Position numbers and translations under genes: made by a program. A stretch of 31,331 nt of DNA, taken from IMG/VR virus record IMGVR_UViG_3300043436_001304, positions 1 to 31,331 of that record; one strand, given 5' to 3'. This document shows positions 27,177-31,331 of the stretch, one piece after another. Under the pieces are notes generated by a model. The model was not told the DNA's origin. It did not search any database and saw only the letters and a list, made by a program, of their open reading frames with translations. How positions within the stretch are numbered: the first letter of the stretch is position 1; each line of letters opens with the position of its first letter. The DNA is from a virus.

Positions 27177-28178
27177 TTAGGCTGCTAATACTTCAGCCCA
27201 AGTACGAATTGGATTACTAGAACCCTTTTCATACATTCTTTTTAAGATGTCAGCAGTGACGTTATTAAGAGGATTGTCTTTGTGGATAATAGCAACAATG
27301 GCATCCCATGCTAATTGACCATATTGATCTAATGGTAATGCTTCCCCTGCTTGATTTAACTTTTCAGCTTCAGTAAATGGACGTGATGCAAAACCAACAT
27401 CTTTACCAACAGGTTCATCTTTTTGTAAACCAACTGTACGTTTCCAACCATCGCTAGAACCAGTATGTTCGTGTTCTGCAATAAAGTTGCCGCAACGGGG
27501 TTTAAAAGAAGCAGTAACTGCTTTAGCTACTTTTTCAATTGAATCTGAACCACCAAAACGAATTGTAACGGCACTGTTATTTTGTTGACAAACTGGATAT
27601 GTATCTTTAATATCGTCCCAACGTTCGTTGGCTTCAAGTGCTACAGCACCGGCACCAGCAATCGTTTCTTCACCTTCAATTGTTGTCATGAAAGTTACAA
27701 AAGCTTTAACTATTTGTTCAATTGTTTCATTTTCATAATCACCATCTGTTCTAGTTATCCAGTTAAATGGTCTTTTTAATCCGTAGGTATTGTCTAATAC
27801 TGTTTCTTCACTTGCTTCAACATCATTAAAACGTAATCCTTTTACGTTATTATTTACTGAAGACAAAGAAACATATCCTATACCATACTTATCACTACTA
27901 CTCATTGCTGTTAAAATTGCAGTATTATCAGCTGTAATGAAACCATCAGTAAGAAGAGTATCATTTTTTGCTGCGGGACCAAAACCTATACCATTCATAA
28001 AACCATCTCTAGTTCCTGAGCTAGTATCTCTTGTATATAATACAATCTTATTTGTATCTATAAAATTTACTAGTTGGCTACTTGTAGTCCCTTCTGAAGA
28101 ATCACCTCCTGTTGGAGTATTTACGCACGACGCTAGTACTAATAACGGCAAGGCAACAGCTAATAGTCTTTTCTTCAT
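27177..28178 (-). CDS. PstS-like phosphate-binding lipoprotein with permuted motif order (333 aa)
   Basis: A signal peptide with an LASC lipobox (Cys18) is followed by a Ser/Thr-rich linker and a periplasmic-type phosphate-binding fold. The motif TRDTSSGTRDGF (49-60), normally in the second half of PstS, comes first, then YGIGYVSLSSV (98-108) and TYGLKRPFNW (131-140). The motifs usual at the start of PstS come last: IRFGGSDSIEKVAKA (206-220), TGSSDGWKR, VGFASRPFTEAEKL (261-274), DAIVAIIHKDNPLNNVT (292-308) and a closing IRTWAEV. The order looks circularly permuted. The frame extends to TTG 28181, but ATG 28178 has a GGAGGA site. A structured leader precedes it. Confidence 0.82.
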   Translation of the reverse strand: MKKRLLAVALPLLVLASCVNTPTGGDSSEGTTSSQLVNFIDTNKIVLYTRDTSSGTRDGFMNGIGFGPAAKNDTLLTDGFITADNTAILTAMSSSDKYGIGYVSLSSVNNNVKGLRFNDVEASEETVLDNTYGLKRPFNWITRTDGDYENETIEQIVKAFVTFMTTIEGEETIAGAGAVALEANERWDDIKDTYPVCQQNNSAVTIRFGGSDSIEKVAKAVTASFKPRCGNFIAEHEHTGSSDGWKRTVGLQKDEPVGKDVGFASRPFTEAEKLNQAGEALPLDQYGQLAWDAIVAIIHKDNPLNNVTADILKRMYEKGSSNPIRTWAEVLAA

Positions 28179-28183
28179 CAATG

Positions 28184-28263
28184 TCCTCCATGAAATGTCT
28201 ATGATGAATTGTGGACATTTCTATATTTAAACCAGCCTCTCCTTTTCCAAGAAAGCTGTGTTT
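28184..28263 (-). promoter_or_regulatory. Structured leader A, upstream of the PstS-like gene
   Basis: Minus-strand RNA. Stem P1 pairs AAAC-A-CAGC (28263-28255) with GCTG-GTTT (28236-28229) around a conserved GGAAAAGGAGA (28248-28238). Stem P2 pairs GAAATGTC (28221-28214) with GACATTTC (28199-28192). The GGAGGA ribosome binding site (28189-28184) follows two bases later. The same layout precedes the 428-aa lipoprotein gene (29565-29641) with compensatory changes in both stems. Confidence 0.65.
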
Positions 28264-28272
28264 AATATTATT

Positions 28273-29559
28273 TTAATAGTAGACTTCTTCGGGTTGGTAG
28301 CCGAGCTCGATGAGTTCGTACTCTTCCTTATTTACAGGTAGGGCGATAGGTATTTCATTTGACAGCTCCGAAGTTTCCAAAGATATTTCTATGTCGTAAC
28401 TTGTCGAGTAGGACCAAGAATATGGGTACTGTTCGAAGCCAAGCTCGTCGGCATTAACACTTTCCGGGTTGTAGAACGACATTTCCCCGTCGTAAGAGTA
28501 GCCCGTTGACACGTCTATGTCTATTGTTAGGCTCTCTACTACGCTAGTGAGAAGGTCGACTGAAACCGATGCAAACATCCTATTGATTTGAAAACCAGCC
28601 ACGGCATCAGCTACCCACTGGTCAAGTTGTTGGAGGTACTCTTCGTCGAAGTCTTCCCTGCTGTAGCCACCGAGGTACCCCGTCTCAAAAATTTGGACAA
28701 GGTCATCCTGAGTAGCCTCGTAGGTTATCGACAGCTTTGTGCCAGATATCTCGCTCTGGAGTAAATTATAATTGAACATCGGCAGAATTGAAGCTGCGAA
28801 TGCCTCGATTTCTTCCTGAGTTAGAGGACCTCTCGGCTCCTGCTCCGGTTCTTCTTCTTCGCAAGGTGAGTTGCACTCAATCTCTTCAGTGCTTGGGTCG
28901 TCTAAGCACATCTTTATACAGACCTGCTGGTCGTTGCGACCTGGGAATAAGGGTAGAAGACCGCTCTCGATTATTTCCCTGGCGTTGAACCTGAGCTTTG
29001 ACGGTCTATCGATGCCTTCTATATAGTAGTAGCTCCACGAGGGGGCGATTCCGCTGTGAGCAAAAACGAATGCGAAGCCTTCTGCGTCCGTTAGGTCGAG
29101 AAATACCTCTGAGCCGTCATAATAGGCGACGATTCTCTCGTTTTCAAATGCTGTTCTATACAATTCATACTGAGGTCCGGAATCGTATATTACTTCTGAC
29201 TCGAAGTTGACTAGGTCAACCTCTGCGTAAATTTTAGCCTGGTCAGTGCCGAACCCCTCAGACCTCAGTAGTCCAGAGGCCTCGAAGTCGAAGATGTCTG
29301 TGTATTCTGCGCTCCAGTCGCCGAGAGTGTTTGACCAAGTACTAACTGTCCTTGAGTCGACAGATGCAACCGTCTCAGTCCTGGACGAGGATGTCGGCAT
29401 CATCAGAGCCGAAAGAAACATCCTACTTGGTTCGTTTTGGGCCATCATGAGGACATCATTTGGTATCGATATTCCTCCCTCAGATGAGGAAGAGGACGGT
29501 GACGCACACGAAACCATAGTTAGTGTCACTAGAAAGGCAAATAGATTTTTATTTTTCAT
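28273..29559 (-). CDS. Unknown lipoprotein of unlike base composition (428 aa)
   Basis: The signal peptide MKNKNLFAFLVTLTMVSC has a lipobox (Cys18) and is followed by a Ser run and a disordered linker, so it should be a surface lipoprotein. The rest is acidic, rich in Tyr, Ser and Glu, with beta-like repeats. A four-Cys region (CIKMCLDDP, CNSPCEEEE, about 211-237) may form disulphides or bind metal. I recognise no family. Base composition differs sharply from its neighbours: 28441-28500 has 29 G+C of 60, against 17 of 60 at 26161-26220. This suggests recent acquisition. Its leader is AT-rich and matches that of the PstS-like gene. Surface exclusion or host-interaction roles are possible. Confidence 0.65.
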   Translation of the reverse strand: MKNKNLFAFLVTLTMVSCASPSSSSSEGGISIPNDVLMMAQNEPSRMFLSALMMPTSSSRTETVASVDSRTVSTWSNTLGDWSAEYTDIFDFEASGLLRSEGFGTDQAKIYAEVDLVNFESEVIYDSGPQYELYRTAFENERIVAYYDGSEVFLDLTDAEGFAFVFAHSGIAPSWSYYYIEGIDRPSKLRFNAREIIESGLLPLFPGRNDQQVCIKMCLDDPSTEEIECNSPCEEEEPEQEPRGPLTQEEIEAFAASILPMFNYNLLQSEISGTKLSITYEATQDDLVQIFETGYLGGYSREDFDEEYLQQLDQWVADAVAGFQINRMFASVSVDLLTSVVESLTIDIDVSTGYSYDGEMSFYNPESVNADELGFEQYPYSWSYSTSYDIEISLETSELSNEIPIALPVNKEEYELIELGYQPEEVYY

Positions 29560-29564
29560 AGAAT

Positions 29565-29641
29565 TCCTCCTAAAATGCCAAAATAAATATTAGGCATTTT
29601 TATTTTAAACAATATCTCCTTTTCCATTAGAGTTCTTGTTT
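29565..29641 (-). promoter_or_regulatory. Structured leader B, upstream of the 428-aa lipoprotein gene
   Basis: Minus-strand RNA. P1 pairs AAACAA (29641-29636) with TTGTTT (29612-29607) around the conserved GGAAAAGGAGA (29625-29615). P2 pairs AAAATGCC (29600-29593) with GGCATTTT (29579-29572). The GGAGGA site (29570-29565) follows after one base. It matches leader A in layout, spacing and core sequence. Confidence 0.65.
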
Positions 29642-29647
29642 TATTAA

Positions 29648-31300
29648 CTAACCTTCGCAACTAGCGCAACCCTCACTCATAACTTTTTTACGAGAGAGTT
29701 CTTGCGCTTGACTCATACCAAATTGATAGTATAAAGTCTTGATACCCATGTCATGAGCGTAAAGCATAAGTGCGTTGATTTCTTTTACAGGCACATTTGC
29801 TGGCATCATAAGGTTTAATGATTGGGCTTGGTCGATATATTCTTGACGCACAGCAGCTTGGTCAATAATTGCATGTGGATTAATTTCCGCAAACGTTTTA
29901 AAGACTTCGCGCTCTTCTTGAGTCATGAATTTTAAATGTTGTACTGAGCCGTCTGCTTTTTGAATAGACTCCCAGATTTCGTCAGTGTCCTTATCATATT
30001 TTTTCAATAACTTTTTAAGGTATTGATTTTTAATTGTAGTTTTAGATTTAGCCAAGTCCTTCACATAGAAGTTAGAGAACTCTGGCTCAATAGATTGAGA
30101 TACTTGACCTAAGATTGAAGATGAGCTTTTTGTAGGAGCAATAGCCATCAACGTTGTGTTGCGGCGACCATAGCCTTTTAATAGTTCTGGTTCCCCATAC
30201 TTTACAGCTAGTTCAGCCGAAGCTTTATAAGTTCTTTCTTTTAAGGTTTTTGCAATCTCTAAATTCTTTTTAGCCGCACTACGACTTTCAAACGAAAGCA
30301 TATTTGATTGAAGATATGAGTGCCAACCAAGAACACCAAGACCTAAGGCCCGATGATTGATAGCAAAGTTTCTTGCTCTCTTATGGTATTCTTTACCTTC
30401 TGTTTTATTAATAAATTCTGTGACGACTGTATCTAAGAAATAAGTAAGCGTTTCAATTGCATCTGTTTCTTTAATCTCTTCCCAGTGAAGTAAGTTAATC
30501 GAAGATAATACGCAAGTAAAAGTTTCATTTGGATTAGATGGCAATGCAATTTCAGAACACATATTACTAGCAAAGATTTTCATATCTTTATCTTTATAAA
30601 TATCAGGTTTATTTTTATTCATATTGTCTGTAAATAAGATATATGGATAACCAATTTCACTTCTGCGCTGTAATACTTTTGCCCAGAGCTTTCTTGCATC
30701 CTTATCGCCAGCTTTTACGTTTTCTAAAAAAGCGTCTGTTACTGTGATACCGTGAGTAAGTCCCTGAATAGGGTTTCCTTCGGTGCCAATATCTAAGAAC
30801 TCTTCTGCGTCTGGATGTTCAATAGGTAAATAGGCACTGAAGAAACCTCTACGCACGCTACCTTGGGAAACAACTGAAGCTAAAGTGTCATACATTTTCA
30901 TAAAATGAACTGCGCCACTGGATTCTCCACTATTTTTAATTGGAGCTCCGCGTCCACGTAACTCACCAAAGTAGCCGGATGTTCCACCGCCACCTTTCAT
31001 AAGCATACCATTCTCTGCATGTCCATATAAGATAGATTGCATATCGTCTTCAATGTAAGAACCGAAGCACGATACAGGCAATCCTCTTTGTATTCCATAG
31101 TTAGACCACACTGGTGAAGACAGCGAGAAAAATCCTCTACCCATATAGTCATAAAATTTATCCGCATAGCCTGGAATACCTAAATATTCTTCAGCTTTGT
31201 TTGCGATTTGTCTAATTCTTTCTTCTGGAGTTTGTCCTTCCAGTAAGTAGCCGCGTGACAAAAACTTGCGCGACTCTTTGTTTAACCATTCAAATGCCAT
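29648..31300 (-). CDS. nrdA: Class I ribonucleotide reductase large subunit, compact form (550 aa)
   Basis: Reduces ribonucleotides to deoxyribonucleotides for phage DNA. Catalytic residues: C78 in PVSCFGSYIED, N246/C248/E250 in NMCSEIALPSN, C263 in FTCVLSSINLL, the paired Tyr of the radical path in GIKTLYYQFG, and the C-terminal redox pair in GCASCEG (C545, C548). No N-terminal ATP-cone is present, so overall activity regulation by dATP binding there is absent. The shape resembles from memory the short NrdA form known in some Bacteroidota and their phages. An AGGAGG site precedes the ATG. The gene upstream appears to be its partner NrdB. Confidence 0.93.
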   Translation of the reverse strand: MAFEWLNKESRKFLSRGYLLEGQTPEERIRQIANKAEEYLGIPGYADKFYDYMGRGFFSLSSPVWSNYGIQRGLPVSCFGSYIEDDMQSILYGHAENGMLMKGGGGTSGYFGELRGRGAPIKNSGESSGAVHFMKMYDTLASVVSQGSVRRGFFSAYLPIEHPDAEEFLDIGTEGNPIQGLTHGITVTDAFLENVKAGDKDARKLWAKVLQRRSEIGYPYILFTDNMNKNKPDIYKDKDMKIFASNMCSEIALPSNPNETFTCVLSSINLLHWEEIKETDAIETLTYFLDTVVTEFINKTEGKEYHKRARNFAINHRALGLGVLGWHSYLQSNMLSFESRSAAKKNLEIAKTLKERTYKASAELAVKYGEPELLKGYGRRNTTLMAIAPTKSSSSILGQVSQSIEPEFSNFYVKDLAKSKTTIKNQYLKKLLKKYDKDTDEIWESIQKADGSVQHLKFMTQEEREVFKTFAEINPHAIIDQAAVRQEYIDQAQSLNLMMPANVPVKEINALMLYAHDMGIKTLYYQFGMSQAQELSRKKVMSEGCASCEG

Positions 31301-31309
31301 ATAAGCCTC

Positions 31310-31331
31310 CTAGAAAAGGTCGTCTTCAGTG
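31310..31331 (-). CDS. 3' end of an upstream gene, possibly NrdB
   Basis: Reading out of the window on the minus strand, the frame ends ...T-E-D-D-L-F-stop (TAG at 31312-31310), nine bases before the NrdA start. A short acidic tail ending in D-D-L-F resembles the C-terminal peptide by which ribonucleotide reductase small subunits dock on the large subunit. Only seven codons are visible, so NrdB is a suggestion based on this tail and on the neighbour. Confidence 0.4.

Noticed and set aside
28788-29593. Plus-strand open frames opposite the 428-aa lipoprotein
   Set aside because: They lack ribosome binding sites and signal features, whereas the minus frame has a clear lipoprotein signal, leader and GGAGGA site.

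Overview
The window is part of a large, AT-rich, tailed-bacteriophage genome (or a prophage-like copy of one). Genes lie in two convergent blocks that meet at two back-to-back terminators near 11.03-11.09 kb. The plus-strand block (1-10.99 kb) encodes tail/adhesion proteins and small accessory proteins. The minus-strand block (11.07-31.33 kb) encodes replication, recombination and nucleotide metabolism, plus an unusual group of three lipoproteins.

Host. Genes carry strong Shine-Dalgarno sequences (AGAGGTGA, GGAGG) and sigma-A-type promoters (TTGACT/TTGATT, 17 bp, TATAAT), as expected for Bacillota/Mollicutes-like hosts and not for Bacteroidota. UGA is a stop codon, for example at 997-999. The lipoproteins (a PstS-like protein with permuted motif order and a BMP/PnrA-like protein) look from memory most like those of Acholeplasmatales/Izemoplasmatales-type Mollicutes. 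No endolysin is recognisable in the window, which fits a wall-less host but proves nothing because the window is partial. Several tail and small proteins resemble ones I recall from marine phages. The host call is inference.

Layout. 1-2249: three tandem LamG-type adhesins, one with an inserted domain resembling ILEI/FAM3. 2324-8386: a promoter, a small conserved protein, a 1273-aa collagen-like fibre, then five small fibre-associated, membrane or structural proteins. 8387-9902: an 85-nt structured element, then a tight cassette of tiny Lys/Arg-rich proteins and a membrane-anchored coiled-coil protein. 9903-10989: a strong promoter, a three-hairpin leader, a 20-aa upstream peptide and a 305-aa membrane/coiled-coil protein with a probable internal start.

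Minus strand, read in transcription order from the right. First come a possible NrdB tail and a compact class I NrdA. Next is the lipoprotein island: a 428-aa lipoprotein of unlike base composition, the PstS-like protein and the BMP protein, with two matching structured leaders. A SprT-like metalloprotease with its own promoter follows. A replication/recombination operon then runs: winged-helix protein, SSB-like protein, Sak4-like ATPase, unknown, DnaB-type helicase, DnaG-type primase, RecJ-like nuclease, dUTPase. A polymerase operon ends the block: DnaE, a cysteine-free radical-SAM-family-like protein, DnaQ-like exonuclease, a 59-aa protein and a RuvC-like resolvase.

The phage therefore appears to carry most of its own replisome and dNTP supply. 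It also carries lipoproteins that could modify or feed the infected cell. The most novel signals are the paired lipoprotein leaders with compensatory base changes, the permuted PstS, and the structured elements at 8.4 and 9.9 kb.
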